Of a DNA stretch of 64,000 nucleotides, positions 22,255 to 35,023 are shown one piece after another. Positions within the stretch are counted from its first letter, which is position 1. Every line of letters starts with the position of its first letter. Origin of the DNA: Euphorbia lathyris (taxonomy: Eukaryota; Streptophyta; Magnoliopsida; Malpighiales; Euphorbiaceae); the NCBI RefSeq assembly GCF_963576675.1, contig NC_088911.1, positions 88,875,256 through 88,939,255 of the forward strand. The letters run 5' to 3'. The position numbers were made by a program, and so were the translations under genes. Under the pieces are notes generated by a model. It was not told the origin of the DNA. It did no database searches and was given only the letters and a program-made list of their open reading frames with translations.

Positions 22255-24281
22255 ATGGCATCAATGCGATTCTGGACATCCATGAAGAGAACCCATATGA
22301 TTATCCTCAAGCCAAATGCAATCTTACAAAGAAGAAACTATAGCAGAAATCTATTCTCAAAGATCAGTCCCCTTGGCCACCCAACTATCAGTTTGGTTCC
22401 AGTGATTGATAAATGGGTTCAAGGAGGTAAGAAAATCGAAGGGCCTGAACTAAAAGCAATTATCAAAGATCTACGTGCCCGCAAACGCTACTCACAAGCT
22501 CTTGAGGTTAGCTTTTTTTCCGTATAAACTTCTCTTTGGTTTTCTTAGAATATGTACAGACAGAATAGAATATATGGATGCTGTGACTCTTAACGAGAGG
22601 ATATATGATGCAATTCGTTTAATCTAATCCTATTTTGATGAGTGTCTATTTCAAATAGAACGATTTGGAATTGAGTTTCAAAAATAAATGTCAAATTCTG
22701 AGTACTCCATTTCGATTTTCATCGTCTGTCCAATAATTGATTGAAAGAGGCAAAACTAGCTCCTGACTTATTAGCAGATGGATATTGATTTCCTTGTTCT
22801 TTTGAGGTTTTCACCAGAAAATTGAAAACCCCTGTTACCTGTACATGGAAAAAAACTTCTAATTCATGCTGTAAAAGTTCATTATCTATGGGATTCTTTT
22901 ACCATATTCATCTAGTTATTCTTGTTGATAGATGGATGATATGGTTTCTTGAAATATCCGCATGAAATCTTATTTTGCTTTTGTTCTGCATTTCTTTTTC
23001 TTAGTATTGTGGAATTGTGTTGTGAGTTTGCAGGTTTCTGAGTGGATGAGTAGCAAGAGACGAATCACATTCTCACCAGGTGATCTGGCTATGCAGTTGG
23101 ATCTGATTGGTAGGGTTCATGGGGTGGAATGTGCAGAGAGCTACTTCCAAAACTTAAATGACCAAGATAAAACTGATAAAACTTATGGTGCTCTTTTAAA
23201 TTGTTATGTCAGAGAAGGTCTTGTGGACAAGTCTCTTCATCATATGAAGAAAATGAAGAAGTTGGGTTTTGCTTCTAGTACTCTAACATATAATGATCTC
23301 ATGTGCCTCTATTATAAGACTGGTCAGCAAGAAAAGGTTATTAATGTGCTTTCTGAGATGAAGGAGAATGATATTTCTCCTGATAATTACAGTTATAGAA
23401 TTTGCATGACTTCTTGTGCTGCAAGAGATGATCTTAGTGGTGTGGAGAAACTTCTGGAAGAAATAGAGAACCAACCTGACATCTCATTGGATTGGCTTAC
23501 TTGTTCAACAGTGGCCAATATCTACATAACGGCCGGCTTAAAAGAGAGGGCACTTGTCTACCTGAAGAAATGCGAAGAGTTAGTTGGTAAAAATTCACTA
23601 GGCTATAATCATTTGATTTCACTTCATGCAAGTCTTGGAAACAAGGATGAGATGATGCGAATATGGGGCCTTAAAAAAGCTAAGTGTAAGAAAGAATTCA
23701 ATAAAGATTATATAACCATGCTGGGTTCTTTAGTCAATATAGGGGAACTTGAAGAATCAAAGAAGTTACTGCAAGAGTGGGAGTCATCTGCCCTCTGTTA
23801 TGATTTCCGAGTTCCAAGTGTTGTCCTTATTGGCTACTGTAAGAAGGGATTAGTTGAAAAGGCTGAAGCAATTCTACGAGATATTGAGGAAAAAAAGCAG
23901 AAGCGCCCAACTCCAAACAGTTGGGCTATTATTGCAGCAGGATATGTAGATAAGCAAAATATGGAAAAAGCTTTTCAGTGCATGAAGGAAGCTCTGACTG
24001 TACAAACAGAAAATAAGGGTTGGAGACCCAAAGGATGTTTGATTTCAAGCATATTGAGTTGGCTTGGTGATAATGGCAATGTTGAAGATGTAGAATCATT
24101 TGTGAACTTATTAGAAGCAAAGGTCCCAAAAGATAGGGAAATATATCATACCCTAATCAAGGTATATATCAGGGGTGGAAAGCAAGTTGATAGGCTTTTG
24201 GAAAGCATGAAAGCTGATAATATTCATGAAGATGAAGAAACAAAGACAATTCTTAGCTTAGGACAGAAAAGTGCTGAATGA
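22255..24281 (+). CDS. P-class pentatricopeptide repeat protein, probably mitochondrial
   Basis: Exons 22255-22506 and 23034-24281 join in phase (ALE|VSEWM) and give 499 residues. P-class PPR proteins bind single-stranded organelle RNA for processing, stability or translation. The N-terminus is rich in Arg, Lys and Ser and poor in acid, as in a mitochondrial targeting sequence. From about residue 70 it has tandem helical pairs; clear repeats include TYGALLNCYVREGLVDKSL, TYNDLMCLYYKTGQQEKVI, SYRICMTSCAARDDLSGVE and GYNHLISLHASLGNKDEMM. There are no E, E+ or DYW domains, so it is not an editing factor of the PLS class. The architecture matches the At2g20710/At4g21705 group of mitochondrial PPR proteins (recalled family resemblance). 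One intron early in the gene is typical there. No disabling change seen. Confidence 0.92.
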
Positions 24282-25929
24282 TTGAATGGATTTTATTGGT
24301 ACTATTGCTAGTTTGGAAAAAGTCACCTGAAGTTCATAGCTAACATGGATTCTGAAGTTGAAATGATGCTGTGGTGAGCAATATGTATATGCAGAATCAA
24401 CTAAGTAAATGATAGCTCTTTCATATATGAACTTTAGCAATCAATTCAGCTTTTCAAAATTTGCTACTAACTTTAGATAATAACTTGTGTTGTGTATGGT
24501 TTTTTTCTTGTTATGGTATGGCATTGGCATGGAATAACTATTACAGGCATTTAAAAAACACTTAATAAAGCTTTTATGCTTCCCATGGTCTTTCACAGAA
24601 TCACATCACTTAGATTGCCTCGTCTCAGGGTGTGATCTAATCTAATGTGAGAAGAATTGAACACTCTTCCCATTTTATACTTTTACTTTTAGAGAAGCTG
24701 GGAAATTGCAAATTGTAAATCTTGACATTGTTTTGGATATGCTAATGCTGGCCTATTTTACCCATGTATATGCATCTATCAATTAATAACTGTTAGGCAG
24801 TAAAATATTAGAATCCATTTTAATGCATTTGCTTGGTTCTTGAGTTGCTCTGAATTCAGATTATATATGTCAGACTACAGGAGCTGCATGCTGACAATTT
24901 TGCTTTATAGGCTTTATATTTGACATTAAACAAAAGCAAAATGTAAAAGATGAATGCATAATTTCCAAAGGACCTAATCTGCTGTTCTGATTTATTTTAT
25001 AGCTATAGATGAATGCTTTCTTACATATGTCTATTTGTGTTGCTTTGCTTTGCTTTGCTTTCTGGGTTTATTTCTAACAATTTGCATCTTCCCTTTTTGG
25101 ACAGTTGCAACAAGCTTGCTTGGGTTGAATGACCATTGTGGTGAAGCGATCTAATCCATCTATGAAATGAAAATGAATAATCGGATGTCTATTGAAGCAT
25201 GTGAAATTAGTTGATGTATGTCCCTTTTGTGAATCCGTTGCGAGTAAAACATCAAAAGCAGCAATTCAGGTACTGAGCCGGCAGCGGAGAAGCTAGTTTC
25301 AGATAATTAGGCGTAGTGCACAAGAAGTGTGCCAACTGCCATGAGCTTGGTACCAACACTAGGTGTTGAAGAGTGTCTTTTGCATTTTTGCATTCAGAAA
25401 TCAAACTGCATTCACCTTTATGCACAGTAATGAAGATGATTATGTTTGAAAGAACGAAGAAAATAAGATAAAGCAATGCGGGAGATAACTGTGTGATTTT
25501 GCCTACAAGCTAGACCACCGGTCTAGATGTAATGCCTCCCTGCTATCTCACATGACATCTGTGTTCATTTTGCAATTCCTAATTTTCCTCAAGTTATTTA
25601 ACTTAACCAACTTATGGGAAAAACGAGGCAATTTTGAGAGTTCTAATCATGCATATGACAATCAGAAACATCAAAATAAGTCGACGGACACATACAAACA
25701 ACAATAATAAGTCAAAATACAATTTGGTCAATTCAAAAAATGTCCCAAAATTAAATTTTGATTTTTTGGAATTTTAATAAAAAAAACTATAATTTTTGGG
25801 TGATTTGAAATATATTTTTTTTTTGTAATTTTTAGATGATTTTATAGAGTATTTAAAAAAATAAATACTTTATTTATTCAAATATTAAATAAAAAAATTA
25901 TGAAGCAGGGTTTGCAAAAAAATTACAGC
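24282..25929. other. PPR 3' flank and intergenic sequence
   Basis: Likely contains the PPR 3' UTR at its start. A (TTTGC)n pentanucleotide run lies near 25037-25061. No other gene is supported. Confidence 0.4.
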
Positions 25930-27305
25930 TGAAATGCTAGCGAGAGATGTTGCACGCATTGATCACACTTTCGGTGCATGTGGCACTAAAACAGTTCACG
26001 AACTTTAAAAAGAATCAATTAGAAAGAAAGATTAAAGCTTTAATAATTGACTGGTTGGTAATATCTTTAGATGAATTTATAACTTTATGTGATGACAATG
26101 GGATTCATCAATTGTCCATTCCTTATACTCCACAAGAGAATGTTGTTGTTGAGAGAAGAAATAGAATTCTTCTTGCTATGGTCTCTACCAATTTTTTTTT
26201 ATTGGGGAGATGTGTTGCTAACAACCACCTATATTCTAAATAAAGTACTTTCCAAATTTGTCACGTCGATCCATATGAATTGTGGATAGGTTGAAACCCC
26301 GATTTGAACATGCTCAAGCCATGGTGTTGTATTGTAATGACTTCGCCCATGATACCTCAAGTAAATTTGGAAAATTAGGTCCAAGGCAAAAAAAAAAAAG
26401 TGTATCTTTATAAGATATCTATATATATCAAAAGGATGTGCCTTAATGGTAGAAAATAAAGATAGATGTGTGATAGAATTAGAATAACGAGACGATGACT
26501 TTTTAGAGAATGAGTTTCTTATGTTGGGAAAAGTGGATCATGACCTCACTTTATTTGAGGAATTAAAGTCAAGCGGGGTTCTCCATTCGATTGGGAGAAA
26601 TTTTGAGAAATAAGAGCAAGATCAAATACCTCAAAACGTTACGAATGATTTAGATCACATCTTTAAGTGGGAGTGAGATTCTTAATTCTTATTAGAATAT
26701 GGAGATTGGTTTAAGTGGGAACATATGAATATATGTGATATGTTTATAAGGATTCGGAGCCACGTTGCACTAAAAGGAAAAAAAGTCGAATGTCGATGAT
26801 TTAGTATCAAAGTCACGGCTCTTTTAGTTACTCAAAATGACGTGGAGCCTAGAAATTTCCAAAAGAATCTCTTACGTCTTGAAAATTACAAGTGGCTTAA
26901 GGCAATGGAAGAATAAATGTCTTCCATGAGATCGAACCATGTTTAGCCATTGTTTGATTTACTAGAAGGGCGCATAACTATTGGGAACAAATGAGTTCTA
27001 AAAAAGGAGAATGAAAGTATGGAAAGATACAAAGCACGTCTTACCGCTAAGGATTATACTCAACAGGAAATGATATATTTGAGGAGACTTTCTCACATGT
27101 TGTAAGGTTCACATCGATTAGACTGATCTAAGCTATAATGGCAAGTTTAGATCTAGGACTGCATCAAACGGATGTAAAGATTGTTTTTTTCAATGGAGAA
27201 TTGGATGAAGAAATCTATATGGAACAACATATAGGTTCCATTGAACTATGCTGCGAACAAAAAGATTGCAAGTTAATCAAATCAATTTATGGCCTCAAAT
27301 AGTTT
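25930..27305 (+). pseudogene. Ty1/copia remnant: integrase and RT
   Basis: Integrase core in 25990-26200: NFKKNQLERKIKAL, DEFITLCDDNGIHQLSIPYT, ENVVVERRNRILL. The region after it has SSKFGKLGPRQKKK near 26350. RT follows at 27000-27305: YKARLTAKDYTQQ, TFSHVVRFTSIR, LHQTDVKIVFFNGELDEEIY, KLIKSIYGLK, in several frames. Stops and shifts throughout; the sequence ends before the YVDD box. No LTRs recognised. Confidence 0.85.
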
Positions 27306-27600
27306 TATGATGCATCCGTTCCCACCATGGGTCGGGTTGTATGATGCATCCGTTTAGGCCAAATTTTGAAATATACAAAATCGTAAAATTTTTGGTGACG
27401 AAAAATACTAAATCATTCAATTTTTTGTGACGAAAAATTAAAAATTCTTCTATTTTTTGTGACGAAAAAATGCAAAATCGTCATGAAAAGTATGTATTAT
27501 TTTCATGAGTTCTTTGATAAAAAAATATAAATCCTAATGTTTCCGACTCGTAATCATCCATTTTCGAGGTTCCAATTGTCACATATCAATTATTTTCATA
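27306..27600. repeat. cluster of TTTTTGTGACGAAAAA short repeats
   Basis: Three near-copies of TTTTTGTGACGAAAAA, each itself nearly palindromic, at about 27390, 27423 and 27458, with ATCGTCATGAAAA after them. This resembles the subterminal repeats of CACTA elements, but no terminal CACTA motif was found next to it. Confidence 0.45.
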
Positions 27601-27861
27601 ATTTTAATTATTGTTGTTCGGGTTTATGATTTTGGAGAGAAAATGCAAGAAAGGTAGAGAGGATTTGAGCAAATTCCATTTTCTTGTTTCAAAAAGTGAG
27701 GAGGGCAAATATGTCCAAAATGGGCGGTGGACCGGAATTTGGATGCGGTATATAGCAGCTCACTTTGTACAAATAACTATATTCGGTATTTACAAGAATA
27801 CAAATTAAAAACATGATTGTTTTGGTAATTTTCCATTCCCTCCAAGAATTGGGTTCAGTTA

Positions 27862-27999
27862 TAGGTCCGGCCCAATAACATGCCCATATCGGATTCACTC
27901 TCCATAGCTTTCACTGCATCGACAACAACAGATGGGCAGCAGCTGAACAATAAACTATAAACCCAGACCACCGTAACCAAAAATTGGAGAGGAGAAGAC
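27862..27999 (+). promoter_or_regulatory. proximal promoter of the Lys/Ser-rich protein gene, site II motif
   Basis: GGCCCAATAA near 27868 contains the reverse of the TTGGGCC site II element, which is common in promoters of ribosomal, splicing and other growth genes in plants. About 130 bases separate it from the start codon at 28000. Confidence 0.45.
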
Positions 28000-30900
28000 A
28001 TGGCTAAAGATCAAAATGGTTCTGCAAATGAGAAAGACAACATAGATGAGCACAGGAAATCGAAAGGTAGAGTTGAAGAAAATGCCGCTACCGATTCCGA
28101 CTCAGAACGTAGAAATCCCAGTAAGCACAAGATAGTAAAACCTATAGATAAGCACTCCGGTTCCGAATCTGAGTCCGAAGAAGAAGACACAAAACGCAGC
28201 AAAAGAGAAAAAGGTAAGCGAAAATCACGAAAACGACGCAGTAGAAGCTACGATTCTTCTTCGAGTTCGGATAGTGAAGAGTCGGTATATTCGGAGTCTG
28301 ATTCAGGTTCGGAGGACAGTGGGAGTGAGAGCGAGAGCGAGACCGAAGAGGAGAGGAGGAGGAGGAAGAAGAAGGAGAGGAGGAAGAGGCGAGAGAAGGA
28401 AGAGGAAAGGGAGAGAAAAAGGAGGAAGAAAGAGAAAGAAAAGAAGAGAAAAAGGAAGGAGAAAGAAGAGAGGAAGAAGAAGAAAAAGGAGAGGGGGAAA
28501 AAGGGGGCAGTCACTAATTTATGGGGGAAATATGGGGTTATTAGAGAAACTGATATGTGGTAAGTTTGTCTCTGTGGGGCTTAACTCTCCTGTTTATTTT
28601 TGCATATTATCTGTTATGGTTCTAATGCCAAATGCTCTGAATCGTGCTTGTTTTTTTCATAGTAACATGTTCAGTTTTTGATTGATGATTGTAGCCTCAG
28701 TGGTTAAATTGAAATCCGATATAAAACAACTCTGATGAACTTTTAGCGTTATTGAACTATTCTAAGAAGAGAAATTCAAGTTTAATTTGTGTTAGGGGTC
28801 TCATTTTGCAGACAAGAACACAGAACAACTCTGTTTCTTATTTGTTTGGATTTGAGATGGAAATTTGTGTTTGATTTTCTCAGATATTTACACAAATGAG
28901 ATGAATGATAATTTTATGTTGCATGTTACTATTATTTGCAAAATAAATGTCGTTCCTTGGTGAGTTGATATTTCATTTATTATAGATGCAACAGAACTAG
29001 TTTTGAAGCTTACAGTGAGTTTCTGGTCCCAAGAATCAATCTTTTTTGCTTGAATTCCTTGTGTACAACTTTCTAAAAAGCAAATGCATAAGCCATCCAG
29101 CATCCATTGGGGAACAACTGATTTCTGAAATTGAATTGGTATTTCTTTTTGATATTACATATATGTTATTGATTAAATAAAGGTGTGGATTTTAGAGAAT
29201 TGTAAAACGTGGTGTATGCGATCCTGCATGTTGAGATGAATACATGGTTCATCTCCATGTTTTATATTTTGTAGATAAGTCATGTGACGTTCACAACTGA
29301 AATAATGTTTTAGCTTGTCTTGGTTGCATCTTTGGTTTTGAAAAGCAATTTCTGACCAGAATGAGCAGTCTATAAATATATATTTTGATCAATTTTGTGT
29401 TTTTTTTATACTGCTCAATGATTAAGTCTGTCGATAGTTTCTTTCTTGATTTATTCCTTATTATTGCTATGCAGAATATTCTCTGTTCTTTTATTCTGCA
29501 CCTATTCACTGATCTCTAAATTGCAGGAATAAACGGCCAGAATTTACTGCATGGTTATTAGAAGTGAAACAGGTATTTTCATTTTCTCTACTGCCCCCTT
29601 GCTAAGACTAGCAACTAAGTTTTTTACTTGGGACATAGACCTACATAATATTTATAATATTTGAAGAATCTAAACTTAGGTTGAAGTTCCTTTTGGAGCA
29701 TTCTTTCATAGAGTTTCTCTCTTCTTCGCCTTTTTCAAAATTTCATATTTGTAAATGTCTTTTTGAATTTATTCTAATACTAAAATGGACTGGTTCAATT
29801 GAAGTAGATCCATATCATGTTGCTGAGAGAACTGTTTTTTTAGGGTTACTGTAATTTTTTTATTTTATTTTTCTTTGTTGCTCCATTATTCCTGAAAGTT
29901 TGCATTTCTTTGCAGGTGAACATGGAAAGTCTGCCTAATTGGGAAGAGAAGCAGATGTTTAAGGAGTAAGTAACTGTTCAACTGCTTGCATTTTTTTCTC
30001 ATAAAACAAGCAATTCATGGAATATAGTTTATTGGTAAATTTCATTGAATCTTCAAATACAAACTTTTGAATGTCTTTTGAGCATTATTAGCCTCATGGC
30101 TTCTAACTGTGCAGATTCATGGAGGATCACAACACGGCAACATTTCCTTCTAAGAAGTAAGGCTTTTGTGGTTCTTGGTTGTCTTAGTTTTTATTGTCAT
30201 TCTGTTGTAAGAAGTTGTGCTACTTGTACTCTTTTTTGAATACCATCTTTTCTGGTTCAAATGCAATTTTTTGCTTTGTCCGTAGCTGCAACTTACTTGG
30301 CCAGTTGTTGTGAGGGATATTGAAGGCACTAATACTTTATCTCTTATTAATGCTGGAAGTAACTTCAGGTTGTTTTGGCAGGTATTACAACCTTGATGCT
30401 TATCAAAAGCGTCAAATGGAGAAGGAAATGAAAAAGGGGTTCAAAAAGGTCCAGGCAAAAGAACGTACAATTTTTAATGACGAAGAACAGCGCCGGTATG
30501 TCATACTGCCTTAACATGTCAAATTAAGAAGTTCATATGTGATTGAAATATAATTATTTTGTAGTTTTCTCAACGCAATTGATTCAGATACATATTATTA
30601 TCCAGCTGCTTTTTTTTTTTTTTTTACATCACTATCTTGGTTTCAAGATTATATATGGCCATTCCTGTGGCATAGTTTCTTTCTTTCCTCCATTTTCTTT
30701 GAAGTCTAAAAGTTGGAAAAGGTTAAATCTGTTTACTTCACAGATGTGTATGTCAAAACGTCTTGTTTATTAGGACCGATTTTACAATAAATTTAAGAGT
30801 ATCTAGTTTGAAATTTCAAACTGATTCTACCATCCGTTGAATTTTCTTTGCAAGAAGGGACCTGAATAACTATGTATGTTGAACCTTTGTAGAATTTCAT

Positions 30901-31781
30901 TCAAAGTAAATCATGAACCTGCAAACTGCTGACCTGTTTGAAATTTCAGGGAAATTGAGTTGTGAATATTCTCTTCAGTATTGTCTATCTTATTACAACT
31001 GTCAGCATTTATATTTGTGGGTTAATTCAGTAATATTCATATCTCAGGAAAGAATTAATGATGGAACGAGAGAAGCAAAAGGAAAAAGAGGTGGAAGCTC
31101 TGAAGATCTCTATGCAGAGCGGAATGGTTAGCTTTCACTTTCTATTTTTAGTTCCTAGATTATTTATACCTATTCGTGTGATGCAAAATGTAAGTGTTAG
31201 CTGTCTTGCACACCTTTTGAAAGAAGCAAGTATAAAAAACAACCAACAGATACAAATCACAGAAAGGAACCCAACTAAAGATGAACTAATATTATTGTAT
31301 GAAGATATGAACCAAACAGAAGTGAAAGGTGAAATGCAGATCCAGAAGAAATCCCAAATCCACCAAGAGCCCGAGTTCTTCTCTACTCAAAGAGTAGAGC
31401 CAACTCTCTAAAAGGGAGACAACTGCCCCTTCTCACACTCTCCACCTACCGTACATCATACCTGAATTACCCCTAAAATAGAGCATAGCTCACTACCCTT
31501 ATAGGAATTACGGATAACTAATTGTACTCTCTAACTCATTATCACATTCTCTATTATGTTTACTTTCAGGCTCAAGCAATGAAAGAGCAAGCCCAACTCA
31601 GAGAAGAAATGCTTTACCAATACAAGCTTGGCAACTTCGAGGTGAGGTTTATAGAATATGGACTTCATTAATGTTTTTCACTTGATGGATCTTAATCTCA
31701 GACTGATTATATAAAATTGATTTGTATTTGTAGGCTGCAGCTGCTATACAAAGAAGGCTGGACCCAGACCTTGCTATGTGA
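28000..31781 (+). CDS. Lys/Ser/Glu-rich nuclear protein with conserved C-terminal domain, eight exons
   Basis: Exons 28000-28559, 29527-29572, 29916-29965, 30115-30156, 30382-30495, 31048-31126, 31570-31641 and 31734-31781 all have GT-AG borders and keep frame, giving 336 residues. Exon 1 encodes acidic Ser clusters (SGSESESEEED, SYDSSSSSDSEE) followed by a highly charged Lys/Arg/Glu helix (about residues 115-170), as in SR-like and splicing-associated proteins with bipartite nuclear signals. The other exons encode a conserved domain: VIRETDMWNKRPEFTAWL, NWEEKQMFKEFMEDHNTATF, KYYNLDAYQKRQMEKEM. It ends with a coiled coil and a short helix (YKLGNFEAAAAIQRRLDPD). The domain resembles style cell-cycle inhibitor 1-type proteins in layout, but I do not claim identity. 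Function is not known from the sequence; a nuclear RNA or nucleolar role is inferred. Confidence 0.9.
28345..28500 (+). repeat. purine-only coding tract
   Basis: A GA-rich stretch, almost free of pyrimidines on the plus strand, encodes the Lys/Arg/Glu-rich helix. Long open frames on the other strand here are shadows of this composition. Confidence 0.8.
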
Positions 31782-32436
31782 GATTATTGATTGCTGTTGC
31801 CAAAATGTTTTTGCTGGTAATGTTGTAACGAGCTTTCCTATAGAAAAGAAATCAATCCATGTGGGTTTTAATCATTTTGTTACACTCATCATACACATAA
31901 TTGTTGCAGATCATTAGGATTCGCATGTTACATGCGTTTGTACTCTAGAAAGAAAAATGGTTTTTGATCCTTATATGTGAATTATTATTATCTTTGCTAA
32001 AATATGCAATTATTATCTAGGTTTGCATGAAAGGCCATATATTATTTTCACATGTCGAAGACTGGTGTGCTTGGTACCCATGAATTAATCCCATCGTTTT
32101 ATTTATTATTTATACACGAGAACATAGTTTTGCTCTGTCAATTAAACCCTTAATATACTTAGGGGTATTCCCGAGATAACACTTGGCCTTTCCTTTGTTA
32201 GTATGATGGGTAGGGTATGTGAACTCGACAGAATCATCAATCTTATTAGCAAAGATAAGTGCAAATCTCATCACTGAAAACAATTCAAATGGCATTACAT
32301 AGAAAGCTTATATATCTTAGAACAAAATAAAAGTACAATGTCCTGTTTAACATGCTAGATTAATAAAAAAACTATATGACAGTACTCATTTCAGAACCTC
32401 TTAGACTGTGTTAACAAAACAGCTGTCTATATCATA
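31782..32436. other. 3' flank, no further gene
   Basis: Probable 3' UTR and intergenic sequence before the Tourist-like MITE. Nothing else recognised. Confidence 0.4.
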
Positions 32437-32439
32437 TAA

Positions 32440-32892
32440 GAGCATCCACAATGGTTGGTAACAACCATTGTGACTTAGGTGGGGTAAGTAACAAGGTGGA
32501 GTAACATGCCATTAGAGAAGATTTATTTTTCAAAACTTTTTGGGGTTAAAAAAATATATTAATTAACAATAGGTATCAAAACTGTAATTTGTCAGGATCA
32601 AAATCGTAATTTTACAGGACCACAGTTGTAATTAACCATCCCAATAAAGTAGAAAATTGAAGCAGGGGACAGCGCCTAACGCGCCATATCTGGCACGTGT
32701 ACTCCACGCGCCAGATCTGGCGCACCAGAGCTGTCCGTGGGCCTCAATTTTCTACATTTTGGATTTTAGGGAGACAGCCATTCTTTGTTACTTAATTCTG
32801 TAACAAACATTTTTTTGTAATAACTACCCTAATGGTTAGTAACAACCCCACATAGGATTGTAACAACCAAAAACTCTCCATTAGAGTTGGTC
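32440..32892. mobile_element. Tourist-like (PIF/Harbinger) MITE
   Basis: The ends GAGCATCCACAATGG and CCATTAGAGTTGGTC (inverted, 10 of 15 matching) are flanked by TAA on both sides (32437-32439 and 32893-32895), the TWA target duplication of Harbinger elements. Interior: TTGGTAACAACC-type inverted motifs near both ends and a GC-rich core with the palindrome GCGCCAGATCTGGCGC near 32710. Non-coding. Confidence 0.75.
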
Positions 32893-32967
32893 TAATATGT
32901 CAAAATATTGTCAATAATCATCAAGATGTGGTGGGTGGAACCTAGGATGCAATTATAATAACAAATT

Positions 32968-34536
32968 TTAAGATATTATAATTTTAAATGCGTTTGAGCA
33001 CCTTGGATTGGTTAAAAGCTTGTTGAGGAAAGCTGATTCTTTAGGAGCTCTATAAGGATCTCTATATCTGCTTACGAGTCTAATTTCATTTAAGACCCTT
33101 GCATTTTCTAGAAAATATTCTAGCATTTGTATCTCTCCTTCTTCGGTGGCAAATTCTCCGAGTTGAAGCCTTTTAAGTGAACATTTCAAGCAACTAATCT
33201 CAGACTTTTCCTGTTTCCAAGCCTCGCATGTAATTGTATGATCGCAATTACTTAACTGTAGAAAACAAATATTTGCATAAACATTTATGCAAAAATACCA
33301 GAACTGTTCTTATATAGAATATTCAACTTGTCCCGTGCGAACTTACCTTATTGAGTATTAGAACTTCCAAATTCGGTAGTTGTGTGAGGATTTTAGGAAG
33401 TCTTGACAAGTCATTTCCACAATATTGCACCAGCAATTGGGTCAAATTATCAAAGCAAATATCCGCATAGGAAAGCTGAGTTTGAGAAATATATATATGA
33501 TGTATTGTTAGCTTAAATTCCATAAAGATAGAGTGCAAGCAGGTAGCTTTAACATAACGAGGAAAGACATACCTTAAACATAGGTGAAGGGTAGCTCAAA
33601 ACCTTAACATTGCAGATTCCAAACATACTACCAGGCATTTTCCAAAGTCGCGGCACATGATCACAAGACAAATAAGGAAAGTCAAATGTAGATTTTACTA
33701 TTGAGGGTGCATCCTTAAATTCAATACTGTCTACCACGACCTCACTTGTTCCATCATAAAGCTCAAGATATTCGAGTTGAGCAGCATCAATAACAACCTT
33801 GTAATGATTACCATACACTCTTGAATTTCTAATTATCAAAGTTTTCAGTGATGATGACAGTATAGAATAGATCTTAACACCATCTTCATGATCTCTGTCG
33901 ATCACTAACTCTTCAAGGATTGGGGAGCCAGATAAGATCCTGTTTATGCTGTCATCACACAAGCTTTGGAGATATTTAAGATGTGAGATTCGGAAGGCTT
34001 ACAGATTCAGGAACATCGAGGTCAATATCAGATGCAAGCTTCAAAACCACTATACTTCCACAATTGAAAAGAGTTCGGGGAAGTTTAACCTTACCTCCCA
34101 TAGAAAGATCAAGTTCCTCAACATTATGTGTAATTGCAGCCCAAATCCATGAATTAACATCTGAGGTTGGATAGGAGTTGGCAAGGTTGAGTCTAAATCT
34201 TTGAACAAAGGGATGTGAACGGAAAATTAGAACCATGTTCACAAAATTCGTAAAGGATTTCGTAGAGGCTGAAATTCTACGCCTTTTTGGGAGATGATAG
34301 GCCTTGAACAATTGATCATCAAGATCTAAAACAGCAACTGATGTCCAGGTAAATCTCCATCTTGTAGACAAAATGCTGGTTTGAACTGAATATTTAGTTG
34401 GAAGAAATGACAAAATGTGGCAAAGAATGGAGTCTGGAAATTTGCTAATCCTGTCATTATCTGCTATATCAAAATGCTTTTGTGGTTTTGATGTTGAACC
34501 AGCTTTGAATATTTTGGATGAATTTGGTTTTGCCAT
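32968..34536 (-). pseudogene. F-box/LRR/FBD gene with a frameshift, three exons
   Basis: Such proteins are substrate adaptors of SCF ubiquitin ligases: the F-box binds SKP1 and the LRR/FBD part binds the target. Exons on the minus strand: 34536-33573, 33475-33347 and 33255-32968, all with GT-AG borders and in phase with each other. F-box: ISKFPDSILCHILSFLPTKYSVQTSILSTRWR. Leucine-rich stretches follow (VEELDLSMGGKVKLPRTLF, SPILEELVIDRDHEDG). The C-terminal FBD part has CSLKRLQLGEFATEEGEIQM and EYFLENARVLNEIRL. Near 33975 the frame breaks: after SVSLPNL the next base reads into a stop, while LKYLQSLCDDSINRIL continues one base out of frame. Either this copy is a recent pseudogene or the base is an assembly error. 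The alternative start at 34566 adds ten residues. Confidence 0.8.
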
Positions 34537-34566
34537 TAGGCTGAAGCAGCAAACATAATCTTGCAA

Positions 34567-35023
34567 TTAGTTCAATACTCTAATATGATACTACCAAATT
34601 TAAACTGGAAGTGTAAGGGGAAAAGACTAGTAACGATTGGTGAGCATTCAATCCAATATAATATAGGAACATTGAATTGGCACAAAAACATTGAATTGGC
34701 ATTGGAAGCAGAAGATGCTGCTTTTAATGTCAGAATGATCATTAACTGATCAAGATAATAAGGGATACGACTACATAATTGTAGTCTAACGTTAATGTTA
34801 ATGTTCTTTCACTAACTATAGTGTTATTTGATATAAGCATCTTGAGACTCTCAGTTTACTCTTTAAAAAATAACGTTAACAATTACTAACTTTTAGTCAT
34901 TTAAGACATTAAAATATATGTAATCTACAATAATACTTTCATACTTGTTTTTTTTTTTGGAGAGGAGAGACTTTTCAATAATAAATTATTAATAAAAAAA
35001 ATGAAATAAGGAGTGGCTATTTA
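34567..35023. other. intergenic; tandem ~65-base unit at 34959-35023
   Basis: AT-rich. The unit at 34959 (GGAGAGG..AGACTTTTCAATAATAAATT...) reappears at 50591, just beyond the hAT element. Before the insertion these were adjacent copies of a tandem repeat. Confidence 0.55.

Noticed and set aside
28248..28514. Long minus-strand open frame of Phe/Leu/Ser opposite exon 1 of the nuclear protein gene
   Set aside because: It is a composition shadow of the purine-only coding tract; no start context, domain or splice pattern supports it.
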